The notes under the pieces are model-generated. The model did not search any database. It was given only the letters and a program-made list of their open reading frames with translations, and was not told the DNA's origin. The position numbers were made by a program, and so were the translations under genes. A DNA stretch of 64,000 bases, taken from NCBI RefSeq assembly GCF_027498035.1, contig NZ_CP114978.1:3968001-4032000 (forward strand). The letters are read 5' to 3'. How positions within the stretch are numbered: the first letter of the stretch is position 1; the number at the start of each line of letters is the position of its first letter. This document shows positions 26,151-35,137 of the stretch, one piece after another. This stretch comes from Pseudoxanthomonas sp. Its GTDB lineage: Bacteria; Pseudomonadota; Gammaproteobacteria; Xanthomonadales; Xanthomonadaceae.

Positions 26151-26797
26151 CCGTGACACGCCTGCACATCGTCCTTGTCTTGTTGCTCGCGGTAGTCGTC
26201 TGGGCCGCCGTCCTCCTCATTCAGGGCACGCCGATATCCATTGAGCATGCTGCGCCCTTCAGTATTGTTGTCGGCTTTCTGGGCTTGGTTGCGCTTGCCG
26301 TCGAGCATGTTTTGTGGCGGCAGCGCTGGCTGCACGGCTGGCTCTTCTGTCGTCCGGACCTGCGAGGGACTTGGCTTGTCGAGTTGCAATCAAGCTACGT
26401 TGATCCCGCCACCAAAATCAGGATTGCGCCCATTACCTGCTACATGGGCGTTACACAGACTTTTTCTAAGCTCCAATTGCATCTGATGACCCCGGAGTCG
26501 GAATCCTGGCTCATCGCGCATGCCGTCACTAAGTCTCCGAGCGAGGACGGATATCAGGTCTTTGGGGTTTACTCCAACAAGCCGAATGTTCACCTGCGCA
26601 CGCTTCGAAGCGAAATGCACTTCGGATCTATTATTCTTGACGCACATGGACCGCATAAACTGCGGCCAGACACGATGACTGGTGAGTATTTTACGGACCG
26701 TCTTACGAAGGGGTCTTTGCTTCTGAGTCGCCGCATCACCGCGCACAAGACTCGATTTGCAGATGCCGTTGCCGCGCTTGAGGATTCGGCGGCGTGA
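26147..26797 (+). CDS. cap15: Cap15-like CBASS effector: two membrane helices plus beta-barrel nucleotide receptor
   Basis: 216 residues. Two N-terminal hydrophobic helices (VLVLLLAVVVWAAVLLI and FSIVVGFLGLVALAVEHVLW) are followed by a beta-rich domain from about residue 70: LRGTWLVELQSS, GVTQTFSKLQLHL, GVYSNKPNV and MTGEYFTDRLTKGSLLLSRR. This layout and the closing G-x-Y-x-T-x-R-x-T-x-G strand match Cap15, whose barrel binds the cyclic dinucleotide and whose membrane part oligomerises to disrupt the inner membrane. Its start overlaps the CD-NTase stop (ATGA), tying effector to synthase production. No cap2/cap3 ancillary genes are present, as in type I CBASS. Confidence 0.82.
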   Translation: MTVTRLHIVLVLLLAVVVWAAVLLIQGTPISIEHAAPFSIVVGFLGLVALAVEHVLWRQRWLHGWLFCRPDLRGTWLVELQSSYVDPATKIRIAPITCYMGVTQTFSKLQLHLMTPESESWLIAHAVTKSPSEDGYQVFGVYSNKPNVHLRTLRSEMHFGSIILDAHGPHKLRPDTMTGEYFTDRLTKGSLLLSRRITAHKTRFADAVAALEDSAA

Positions 26798-26810
26798 TTG
26801 GGGATTTTCG

Positions 26811-27674
26811 ATGATCTACAAATACTTGAGCCCGGCGCGGGTATCGGCGCTTAGGAATGCGACTTTGCGCGCCACTCAGGCTAATGCGCTGAATGACCCA
26901 TTTGAGGTCAAGCCCTTCTTTGAGGCCGCAATTCAGCGGCACGAATTGCATGAGCGTCTGCGGGACAAGGGCATGCTCGAAGATGAGCTAAAGAAGGCAT
27001 TCGCCGCGCTCCCGGCTGATAAAAGACCCCCTATCTCCCCGGAACAATTCGTCCAGTTTATTAGGACGGACGTTGTTCGGGAGCAAGTCGAGCGTTTTCT
27101 CGGCCTGGAACTTGATCGTTTCTTTGACGATGAGATGCCTGCGCTTACAGAGCATCTCAGAAACCTAATGCACAGCAAGTTGGGATGCATCGTCGGGATT
27201 GTGAGTTTTTCTGAGGACCCCGCGCAGCAGTTGATGTGGGCGCACTACGCCGATAGTCATAAGGGGTTTGTGCTTGGGTTCGATGAAAGCCATCCCTTTT
27301 TCGATAGAAGGCGCAGCGAGTCGGACGAATTCTTCCACCTTCGTCCAGTCGATTACTTCGATCCTTTACCTGTCTACTCTTCGATTAGCGAGCTTGATGG
27401 GGTCAAACTACTTTGCGCAAAGCACGGTGACTGGCGCTACGAAAATGAACAAAGAATTCTGGTGCCGCTTCCAGAAGAAGCGGACGCCGAGGCGATTCAT
27501 TTAATTGATTTCCCCAGGCAGGCTCTCGTTACCGTCATCTTGGGTGAAAGGACGCCACCAAGCGTTGTTGCCGAAGTTCGCGAGATTCTTGGTGATGCCG
27601 CATACGCTCATGTGTCGTTGCAGCAGGCGCGGGTTGATCTAGGTTCCAGACAGATTCGCACTCAAGCGATATAG
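26811..27674 (+). CDS. DUF2971 domain protein, possible third gene of the CBASS operon
   Basis: 287 residues beginning MIYKYLSPARVSALRNATLRATQANALNDPFE, with LMWAHYADSHKGFVLGFD and WRYENEQRILVPL, the hallmark segments of DUF2971. The function of this family is not established; members are frequent in mobile and defence islands. The gene begins 13 bp after the effector stop on the same strand and shares its lower GC and looser codon use, so it is likely co-transcribed. It has no signal peptide or membrane helix, so it should be cytosolic. Whether it contributes to defence is inference. Confidence 0.8.
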   Translation: MIYKYLSPARVSALRNATLRATQANALNDPFEVKPFFEAAIQRHELHERLRDKGMLEDELKKAFAALPADKRPPISPEQFVQFIRTDVVREQVERFLGLELDRFFDDEMPALTEHLRNLMHSKLGCIVGIVSFSEDPAQQLMWAHYADSHKGFVLGFDESHPFFDRRRSESDEFFHLRPVDYFDPLPVYSSISELDGVKLLCAKHGDWRYENEQRILVPLPEEADAEAIHLIDFPRQALVTVILGERTPPSVVAEVREILGDAAYAHVSLQQARVDLGSRQIRTQAI

Positions 27675-28014
27675 CGAAACTGCATGCTCATGCTCAGAAT
27701 GGATTCTGGGCTTACGCATTCGGCAGCGGAGAGTCCAAAGACCGCGATGGCGAGGGCGAGCACCAGGTCGTCGTGCTCGCCTTCTCGGGCATTGAAGGTC
27801 GCGTTGCCCGCCTCGGTGTATTTCACTCGGAATTCTTGCAACTCCCGAGTCAGCACGGCCGCGTCGGGCAGCGCGCGAGGGATGCGGAGGTCCCCAGAAT
27901 GCAGCAACGCCTGCACGCGGCTCCCAGCGTCACCTTGGGGACGGCGAAGCCGTGCTCCGTCTCCGTCTTATCCCGGCCGCCAGTGATCGTGATCGCCTCT
28001 GCGCGCTTCAACCC
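27662..28014 (-). pseudogene. Phage terminase large-subunit remnant, frameshifted
   Basis: On the minus strand one frame gives GLKRAEAITITGGRDKTETE and HGFAVPKVTL (28014-27924); then, after a frameshift near 27920, a second frame gives VQALLHSGDLRIPRAL and REGEHDDLVLALAIAVFGL. The HDDLVLALA segment is typical of the nuclease-domain end of terminase-like packaging proteins. The N-terminal ATPase part is missing. It overlaps the last 13 bases of the DUF2971 gene tail to tail. It points to a prophage origin of part of this island. Confidence 0.65.
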
Positions 28015-28179
28015 GGCTGCCGCGAACTGACAGCCCAACCTCCGTGTAGCCGAGCAGAATAGAGGCCGCCCACGCGCCACCGTAAGTCCGCTTTGGGTCG
28101 AAAGCATCCATGCTGGCTTGATGATGGTGTCCGCTTTTTGATGCCATCGGACTTGCAGGTTGCACCCAACCCCACAAAC

Positions 28180-28209
28180 AACGCCGCCGCAGTTTCCTGC
28201 GGCGGCGTT
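28180..28209 (-). terminator. pepN terminator
   Basis: Thirteen base pairs (AACGCCGCCGCAG with its complement) around TTTC, followed on the minus strand by GTTTG. It lies 27 bp after the pepN stop codon. The same hairpin is duplicated at 21156-21186. Confidence 0.7.
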
Positions 28210-28236
28210 GGTGTTTCAGGCATCAGGGAAAGCGGA

Positions 28237-30909
28237 TCACTTCACCAGCGTGGCCGGGTCTTGCTTGGCGGTGATGGCGCTGCACAGGGCGATGCTTTCG
28301 CGGGCCTGCTGCAGGCCGCGAATGGCACCGGGCAGATCCTTCAAGCGCGGCTCGAAGAAGGCCTGCAGGCGGTCCGATTCGGCCGGGGTGCAGGCACCGG
28401 TGGCGGCCAAGCGCGGCAGCGAGCCGCCGGCGAAGGCGCCCACGCGGTCGTGGATGGCCTGATAGTTCTGCGTGAACCAGGTCCACTGGGCATCGCGGTC
28501 GGCTTCGGTGGTGTGCTTGCCGGCGGTCAGGGCGAAGCGCATTTCACCCACTTTCACGTCCTTGCTCAGGCCGAAGCTGCGGACCTTGGCGGCCAGCGTG
28601 GCGTCTTCGGTGCTGGCCAGTGCGGCCAGCAGCGCGTTGCGGTGCGAGGGGTCGATGATGCCGGGCAGGGCGGCCATCAGCTGATCCACGGCGGCAGCGC
28701 CGTGTTCCTGCACGGACACGCTCAGTGCGGTGGGCAGCAGATCCGGGTTGGCCTGATCGAAGGTCAGCGTCTTGCCATCGGCCAGCACGGCATCGCCTTG
28801 CTTGAGCAGTTCGGCACGCACGGCCGGGACCTTCATGGTCATGCCGAGGAAGCTGGCCAGCTGGGCGCGTTGCAATGTGTCATTGCCCGCTTCGCCGTCC
28901 TTGCGCACATAGCCCAGTTCCTGCAAGCGCGGCAGGTACGCCGCTTCGGCCCATGCGGTCAGCGCGGCACGCTGGGCATCGGTCTTTGCCAGATGGCCGT
29001 AGAGCCAGCCCAGGCTGTCGGTGGGCACGCCGGACACTTCAGGCACCTTGGACAGCGTCATCGGCTTGAGGGCGGCCAGTAGCTGGGCGGGGTTGATTTC
29101 GCCCAGATTGAAGGACGCATCCAGGCCGTTGCCATACGCCAGCTGTTCGGTATCGCTGAGCTGGGCCAGATCGGCGGTGAGGGTCTTCAGCGCCTTGGCA
29201 TCCAGCCCGATGCGGTAGTAACCGGCAGCACCGGCATTGGGCATCACCCAGCCGTTCTTCTTCGCGCCCGGCAGGGCCAATTCACCGTTGGCGGTGGACA
29301 GCAGGGTGCAGGCTTTGTCGCTGCCGGTGGCGGTCTGGTAACGCACGCAGACCGGCACGCCCCAGGTCTTGGCCGAATCGCCGGTGCTGCCCAGCGGCAG
29401 GTAGCGCTTCTGGGTGAGCTTCAGCACCACCTGGCCCTTGGCATCGGTGACTTCGGTATGCACGTAAGGCACGCCCGGCTGGTCGAGGAAGCTGTTGAAC
29501 GCGGCAGTGAAGTCCGGGCCCTTGCCGGCGGCCGTGGCAATCGCACTCACCAGATCATCGGCGGTGGCATTGGCGAACTTGTGGTTCTGGATGTACTGGC
29601 GCATGCCGGTGCGGAAGGTGTCCTCGCCCACATAGGCTTCGAACATGCCCAGCACCGAGGCACCCTTCTGGTAGGTGATGCCGTCGAAGGCGTTTTCGAT
29701 GTCGCCGTTGCCGGTGATTTCCTGACGCATCTTGCGCGTGGCCACCAAACCATCGCCGGCCATCGCGCCCTGTGCGCCCAGCACGCGGTCCAGATCGGCG
29801 CGGTACTCCGGGTGCACCTTCATCGTCACCTTCTGCTGCATCCAGGTGGCGAAGGATTCGTTGAGCCACAGGTCGTTCCACCACGCCATGGTCACCGTGT
29901 CGCCGGTCCACTGGTGGGCCAGCTCGTGGGCAATCACGTTGAAGGATGAACGCTTGTAGCGCGTGGCGGAGTTTTCATCCAGCAGCAGCAGGAAATCGCG
30001 GTAGGTCACCAGGCCGGCGTTCTCCATCGCACCAGCGGAGAAGTCCGGTGCAGCCAGTTGGTCCAGCTTGTCCCACGGGTAGCCGAAGTCGTAGTAGTCC
30101 TCCAGCGTGTGGATGATGACCGGCGTGGAATCCAGCGCGATCTTCATGCGCGGGCCCTTGCCGTTGGGCGCAACGCCACGCAGGGGCAGGGTGCCGGCGC
30201 GCTGCGGCGTGGCGGTGATGCCGGGGCCATCGACGATGTCCCACGGGCCCACGGCAAACGCCACCAGATAGGTGGGTAGCGGCAGCGTGCGCGAGAACGT
30301 CAGCGTCTTCCAGCCCTTGCCGGCCGGGGTTTCCTTGACCTGGCTGGTGTTGGCCACGCCTTGCAGGTCGGAAGGGATGGTCAGCTTGATGTCGTAGGGT
30401 GTCTTGAACGCCGGCTCGTCGAAGCTGGGAAACGCAAAGCGCGCGCTGACCGGCTCCATCTGTGTCATCGCGTACGGCTTGCCTTCGTAGGTGACCTTGT
30501 ACAGGCCTTCCAGCTCGCCGTTGAACGGCGCGGTGTAGGCGATGGTCAGGGTCAGCTCCTGCGGCTGCAGGGTGCTGCCGAAATCGATCCGGGCTACGCC
30601 GGTTTTTTCATCGGCCTGCACGTACTTGGCCGGCTTGGGCTTGCCGCTGGCCGCTGCCACGGTGACCTTTTCCACCGTCAGGTCCTTGCCGTCGATCCAC
30701 AGATGATCGCTGGCCTGGGTCAGCTTGACCTTGATCGTCGTGGTGCCGCTGAAGCTGTCCTGCGACGGGTCGATCTTCAGGTCCAGCGCATAGTCCTGTG
30801 GCTGGGCCCAGGTAGGCAGGCGGCCGGTCGGGGTTTCATCGGCGGCATAGGCACTGGCGCAGCTGGCGGCCAGCGCCAGGGTCAGCAGCGAGCGAGCAAG
30901 ACGGGGCAT
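28237..30909 (-). CDS. M1-family aminopeptidase (PepN/ERAP-like), exported
   Basis: 890 residues starting MPRLARSLLTLALAASCASAYA, a signal peptide, so periplasmic or secreted; classic cytosolic PepN lacks this. The substrate-anchoring GAMENAGLVTYRD and zinc motif HExxH-x18-E are intact: His328, Glu329, His332 and Glu351 (HELAHQWTGD, NESFA). The C-terminal ERAP1-like helical domain occupies about residues 560-880. It removes N-terminal amino acids from peptides. An in-frame ATG 78 bases upstream would precede the signal peptide with a charged leader and is rejected. A scrap of its 3' end recurs at 21.2 kb. Confidence 0.92.
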   Translation of the reverse strand: MPRLARSLLTLALAASCASAYAADETPTGRLPTWAQPQDYALDLKIDPSQDSFSGTTTIKVKLTQASDHLWIDGKDLTVEKVTVAAASGKPKPAKYVQADEKTGVARIDFGSTLQPQELTLTIAYTAPFNGELEGLYKVTYEGKPYAMTQMEPVSARFAFPSFDEPAFKTPYDIKLTIPSDLQGVANTSQVKETPAGKGWKTLTFSRTLPLPTYLVAFAVGPWDIVDGPGITATPQRAGTLPLRGVAPNGKGPRMKIALDSTPVIIHTLEDYYDFGYPWDKLDQLAAPDFSAGAMENAGLVTYRDFLLLLDENSATRYKRSSFNVIAHELAHQWTGDTVTMAWWNDLWLNESFATWMQQKVTMKVHPEYRADLDRVLGAQGAMAGDGLVATRKMRQEITGNGDIENAFDGITYQKGASVLGMFEAYVGEDTFRTGMRQYIQNHKFANATADDLVSAIATAAGKGPDFTAAFNSFLDQPGVPYVHTEVTDAKGQVVLKLTQKRYLPLGSTGDSAKTWGVPVCVRYQTATGSDKACTLLSTANGELALPGAKKNGWVMPNAGAAGYYRIGLDAKALKTLTADLAQLSDTEQLAYGNGLDASFNLGEINPAQLLAALKPMTLSKVPEVSGVPTDSLGWLYGHLAKTDAQRAALTAWAEAAYLPRLQELGYVRKDGEAGNDTLQRAQLASFLGMTMKVPAVRAELLKQGDAVLADGKTLTFDQANPDLLPTALSVSVQEHGAAAVDQLMAALPGIIDPSHRNALLAALASTEDATLAAKVRSFGLSKDVKVGEMRFALTAGKHTTEADRDAQWTWFTQNYQAIHDRVGAFAGGSLPRLAATGACTPAESDRLQAFFEPRLKDLPGAIRGLQQARESIALCSAITAKQDPATLVK

Positions 30910-31088
30910 CGGGTGGCTCCGGGTGGCGGAAAAAGTGATCGGCCAAGGTGACGTGCGCCATCTTGCCGGGACAGTGCCACAAGGCATGGGTAGGGCGGGT
31001 CTTGACCCGCCGCGATGATGCTTGACGACGAGGGCGTGATGGGGGAGTCGCGCGCGCCCTGGGGGGGAGGAGGTTCTTCAGAGGGGCC

Positions 31089-32390
31089 TCAGCCCCCCGT
31101 CAGCACCACCACCGCATGCAGCACCACGCCGATCAGGCCGCCCACCAGCGTGCCGTTGTAGCGGATGTACTGCAGGTCGCGGCCGACGGCCAGTTCCAGC
31201 ACTTCGACCAGTTGGCGTTCGTCCCAGCTTTTCATGGTCTGGGCGATGTGGTTGGTGACGCCGCTGCGCAGGCGGGTGGTCAGGCTTTCGGCGGCGCTGG
31301 TCAGGTGGGTGTTGAGGGCATCGCGCAGCGACGGGTCGCGCACCAGTGATTCGCCCAGCGCCTGCAGCGAGCGTTCCAGGTGCTGGGCCAAGGTGGAATC
31401 GGGCTTTTCCAGATCCGCGCGCAGGGCGGCGTGGACCTGGTCCCACAGGCCGCGCATGTAATCCTGCACGGCCGGGTGGTCGATGATGTCCTGCTTGATC
31501 TGTTCGACGCGCTGGGCCAGCTCCGGGTCGCTGCGCAGGCGCACCACGTAACCGGACAGCCATTCCTCGTAATCCTTGCGTAGCGGATGGCTGGGCGTGG
31601 ACAGCACCATCTGCAGTTCTTCCAGCGCGGCGGTGGCAATGCGCTGGGCCAGTGAATCACCGATCTCCTCGACGGGTTTGATCAGGTCGACGGTGCCCAT
31701 CAGCTTGGGCCACTCGCGCCGTGCGTAACGCACGATCAGCGCCGAGGCGCGTGCTTTCAGTGCCGGCTCGTCCAGCCAGCGGCCAATGCGCTTGAGTGCT
31801 TCATCCAGTAATTCCTGGTGGCGGCCATCGGCGGTGAGGATGCCGAGCACCTCGCCAGCCGTGCCGGCGGCATTCCAGCTGCGCAGGCGGCCGATCACGA
31901 ACTTCTGGATCGCCACGCGCACGGCGGTTTCATCCAGCAGGTCCAGCGCCTGCAGCGCCCAGCCGCGCGCCATGCCGGCGAGCATCTTCGATTGCGTGGG
32001 TTCGGCCAGCCATTGGCCCAGGCGTGCGGCGGGATCGAATACACGCAGTTTTTCCAGCAGCGATTCGGGCGCCAGGAAGTGGTCGCGCACGAATACCGCC
32101 AAGCTGTCGGCCAGGCGGTCGCGGCTGCGCGGCACGATCGCCGTGTGCGGGATCGGCAGGCCCAGCGGCCGGCGGAACAGCGCCACCACCGCGAACCAAT
32201 CGGCCATCGCGCCGACCGCGGCCGCTTCGCAGAACGCCGCCACCCAGGCCCACGCGCCGTGCAGGCCCATCGCATGGCTCAGCGCGAAGCCGGCCAGCAT
32301 CAGCAGCAACAGGCCGAAGGCACCCAGCTTCATGCGGCGCAGGCGGAGTCGGCGGGGATCGGTGGCGCCGGAGGTCTGGGAAGTCTGCAT
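31089..32390 (-). CDS. DUF445 family inner-membrane protein
   Basis: 433 residues. A first helix (LGAFGLLLLMLAGFALSHAMG) and AAAVGAMADWFAVVALFRRPLGLPIPHTAIVP form the DUF445 signature, followed by a long helical cytosolic or periplasmic region, with a last membrane helix at the C-terminus (TLVGGLIGVVLHAVVVLTGG). The biochemical role of the family (YjiN-like) is unknown. The ATG at 32390 (MQTSQTSG) is chosen because upstream in-frame codons show no membrane or domain character. It is divergent from the CocE-like hydrolase gene. Confidence 0.85.
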   Translation of the reverse strand: MQTSQTSGATDPRRLRLRRMKLGAFGLLLLMLAGFALSHAMGLHGAWAWVAAFCEAAAVGAMADWFAVVALFRRPLGLPIPHTAIVPRSRDRLADSLAVFVRDHFLAPESLLEKLRVFDPAARLGQWLAEPTQSKMLAGMARGWALQALDLLDETAVRVAIQKFVIGRLRSWNAAGTAGEVLGILTADGRHQELLDEALKRIGRWLDEPALKARASALIVRYARREWPKLMGTVDLIKPVEEIGDSLAQRIATAALEELQMVLSTPSHPLRKDYEEWLSGYVVRLRSDPELAQRVEQIKQDIIDHPAVQDYMRGLWDQVHAALRADLEKPDSTLAQHLERSLQALGESLVRDPSLRDALNTHLTSAAESLTTRLRSGVTNHIAQTMKSWDERQLVEVLELAVGRDLQYIRYNGTLVGGLIGVVLHAVVVLTGG

Positions 32391-32582
32391 CGTGCACAAG
32401 TCTACCGATGGCGGGTGAGCCGCCTGCATGCGGTGGGGATTCCACACCTGCATCGAGATGGTGTGCGGCGCCGGCATCGCGTCCGCTGGGTCCTGCGGCG
32501 AAGCATGGCTGATGGCACTCCCCATCTGGCCATGCGGGCTGGGACGATCGATCGACATCCACCGATGGGGAAGGGCATGGCG

Positions 32583-34898
32583 ATGCGGCTGAGGCTGGGG
32601 TTCTACGGATGCCTGATCACCGCCGCACTGGCACCGATGGCAACCCTGGCGACGGTGCCGCCGGTTTCCCTGCCCTGGACCGCGAAGGCGGGCATCGACA
32701 GCGACGCGGCGGTCCGTGCACTGGCGGTGGAAGCCATCGGCCGATACGAAGAGCCCGATCGCGCCACCTGGCTATCCACCACGGCGCAATTGCAGCTGGC
32801 GGCCCGGCATTACGACGATGCGGAGCGCAGCCTTGCCGAGCTGGTGACGCTGCGCAAGACGGGACCCCAGCCACTGGATGCCGCCGGGCCGATCGTCTGG
32901 TGGATCTATGTCCGTGCGCGCCAGATCGAAGCCGCCCGGCAGCTGCCATTCTCCGAGGCTTATGCCAGGGCTTTCCACGAGGTTGTCGATGCGTTGGACG
33001 ACGTCACCGCTTCGCAGGTGATCGCCAGCTTCGGCACGGCCATCGAGCCCTATGGGCCGCAGCCGGAGCAGATGCGCCAGGCATACGCGGCCGACCTCGC
33101 GGCGCAGGCAGGCAAGGCGACCATCGCATTGCGCGACGCCATCGCGCTGGTGAAGGGTTACCAGGCGGCCGAGGCGTATACCGCGTTCCGTCCCTACACC
33201 GACATGCTGGCCGAGGAAGACGATCGCCGTCGCTACGAGGTGCGCGAACCGATCCTGATCAAGACGCCGGACGGTGCATCCGTCACCGTGCTCACGCTGC
33301 TGCCGAAGCAGCGCCAGGCGAAGCTGCCTGCGCTGCTGGGATTCACCATCTATGCCAACGCCGCATGGTCGGCGCTCGACATGCGGCTGACAGCCGCCCA
33401 CGGCTATGCCGCGGTGGTGGGGTATTCGCGTGGCAAGGGCCTAAGTCCGGATACGCCAGTGCCGTACGAGCACGACGGCGCGGATGCCGATGCGGTGATC
33501 GAATGGATTGCCAGGCAGCCTTGGAGCGACGGGCGCGTCGGCATGTACGGGGGAAGCTACAACGGCTTCACCCAATGGGCCGCGGCCAAGCACCGTCCCG
33601 CGGCGCTGAAGGCGCTGATGCCCTCCGTCACCGTCGCGCCAGGCATCGACGTGCCGATGGAAGGCGGCGTCAATTTCGACTTCGTCTACTCCTGGGTGCC
33701 GTACACCACCGACGGCAAGGACCTCGATCAGGCGCACTACGACGACAACGCACACTGGAATGGCCTGTATCGCCGCTGGTACGAGAGCGGTAAGCCGTTC
33801 CGCGCGCTCGACGAACTCAACGGCCGGCCCAATCCCGTCTTCCAGCGCTGGCTCGACCACCCGGACTATGACGCTTACTGGCAGGCGATGATCCCGTACG
33901 GAAAGGAGTTCGCTGCCATCGACATCCCCGTGCTGACCACCACCGGCTATTACGATGGCGGACAGATCGGCGCGCTCCACTACATCCAGCAACACCAGCG
34001 CTACAACCCGCACGCCGAGCATTACCTGTTGATCGGGCCGTGGGATCACGTGGGTGCGCAGCGCAAGGCGCGGCCGGTGGTGAATGGCTATGCCATCGAC
34101 GAGGTGGCGAAGCAGGATATCGGCCGCGTGATTCGCTACCAGTGGTTCGATTACGTGTTTCGCGGAGCACCGAAGCCGGCGTTGCTGGCGGACCGGGTCA
34201 ACTACCAGGTGATGGGCACCAATGCCTGGAAACACGCGCCGACGGTGGCGGCGATGTCACAGGGAAGCCGTCGTTTTTATCTGGCCAATGATGGCAAGGC
34301 ATTGCGCCTTGCCGATCGACCGTCGACGCGGGCCTCGAACCTGACGGTGGACCTGGCAAGGCGCGACGATCTGCCGCCCGAGGACGCGCCTCCGCCCGCC
34401 GACGTTGACGGCCGGAACGGATTGATCTTCACCAGCGACCCGCTTCCTGCGGGGACCGAGATCAGTGGCCTGTTCTCCGGCAGGCTCGAGGTGGTCACGA
34501 ACAAGCGCGACTTCGATCTGCGTGTGACCCTCTACGAAAAGAAGGCCGATGGCTCGGTCATGCAGCTGTCGTGGTACCTCGCCCGGGCCAGCTACATCGG
34601 TAACCGTTCGAAGCGACAGCTGCTCACGCCGGGCAGGCCGACCAGGCTGGCCTTCACCAACGGTCGCACCACGAGCCGGCTGTTCGAGCCGGGAAGCCGC
34701 CTGGTGGTCACGGTCAGCATCAACAAGGACGAAGGCTCGCCGGTGAACATGGGCAGCGGCAAGCCGGTCAGCGATGAATCGGTGGCCGACGCGGGCGCAC
34801 CGCTGACGCTGCGCTGGCTGCCTGGCAGTTACCTGGACATCCCGGTGACGGTGAATGCGGCCAGCGGCGTGGCGAAGGCCGGTGCGCCGACGCCGTAG
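32583..34898 (+). CDS. CocE/NonD-type X-Pro dipeptidyl-peptidase (S15) family hydrolase, exported
   Basis: 771 residues with an N-terminal signal peptide (MRLRLGFYGCLITAALAPMATLATV). An N-terminal helical extension of about 200 residues precedes the alpha/beta-hydrolase domain. Nucleophile Ser325 lies in GMYGGSYNGFTQW; the acid and histidine are probably in TTGYYDGGQI and IGPWDHVG. The C-terminal jelly-roll domain (from about residue 560) is typical of S15/CocE esterases. Natural substrates are acyl or peptide bonds, not predictable here. Three close ATGs exist (32565, 32577, 32583); the last has AAGG eight bases upstream. Confidence 0.88.
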   Translation: MRLRLGFYGCLITAALAPMATLATVPPVSLPWTAKAGIDSDAAVRALAVEAIGRYEEPDRATWLSTTAQLQLAARHYDDAERSLAELVTLRKTGPQPLDAAGPIVWWIYVRARQIEAARQLPFSEAYARAFHEVVDALDDVTASQVIASFGTAIEPYGPQPEQMRQAYAADLAAQAGKATIALRDAIALVKGYQAAEAYTAFRPYTDMLAEEDDRRRYEVREPILIKTPDGASVTVLTLLPKQRQAKLPALLGFTIYANAAWSALDMRLTAAHGYAAVVGYSRGKGLSPDTPVPYEHDGADADAVIEWIARQPWSDGRVGMYGGSYNGFTQWAAAKHRPAALKALMPSVTVAPGIDVPMEGGVNFDFVYSWVPYTTDGKDLDQAHYDDNAHWNGLYRRWYESGKPFRALDELNGRPNPVFQRWLDHPDYDAYWQAMIPYGKEFAAIDIPVLTTTGYYDGGQIGALHYIQQHQRYNPHAEHYLLIGPWDHVGAQRKARPVVNGYAIDEVAKQDIGRVIRYQWFDYVFRGAPKPALLADRVNYQVMGTNAWKHAPTVAAMSQGSRRFYLANDGKALRLADRPSTRASNLTVDLARRDDLPPEDAPPPADVDGRNGLIFTSDPLPAGTEISGLFSGRLEVVTNKRDFDLRVTLYEKKADGSVMQLSWYLARASYIGNRSKRQLLTPGRPTRLAFTNGRTTSRLFEPGSRLVVTVSINKDEGSPVNMGSGKPVSDESVADAGAPLTLRWLPGSYLDIPVTVNAASGVAKAGAPTP

Positions 34899-35055
34899 AT
34901 CGTCCTGCACGTCCGGTACGTCATCTGCGAAGCCGGCGTGCCCGCAAGACGGTGGCATCGAGGGCATCGCATCGGGAAGTTCCAGGTGGGGCGTTCAGGG
35001 TGCGATCCCCGGGGCCGGCATGGTTTGGCGTGGCGCGGTACGGACCCTGAAGCAC

Positions 35056-35082
35056 TTCACACAGACTTCAAACAGCGCTCAA
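35056..35082 (+). promoter_or_regulatory. CreB-box-like repeats upstream of creD
   Basis: TTCAC (35056-35060), TTCAA (35067-35071) and CTCAA (35078-35082) are spaced exactly 6 bases apart, an 11-bp period. This approximates the CreB/BlrA tag TTCAC-N6-TTCAC with one mismatch in the second unit. It lies about 80 bp before creD. No creBC genes are in the window. Confidence 0.62.
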
Positions 35083-35137
35083 ATCCCACCCACGCAGGCC
35101 GCGCACGCTGGCGCCATCAACCTGGATGGAGCCGTGC

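Noticed and set aside
28083..28142. GTCCGCTTTGGGTCGAAAGC-like and TGTCCGCTTTTTG motifs, also seen inverted near 24840
   Set aside because: They resemble a short motif I recall as common in intergenic DNA of many proteobacteria; too little here to call an element or attachment site.
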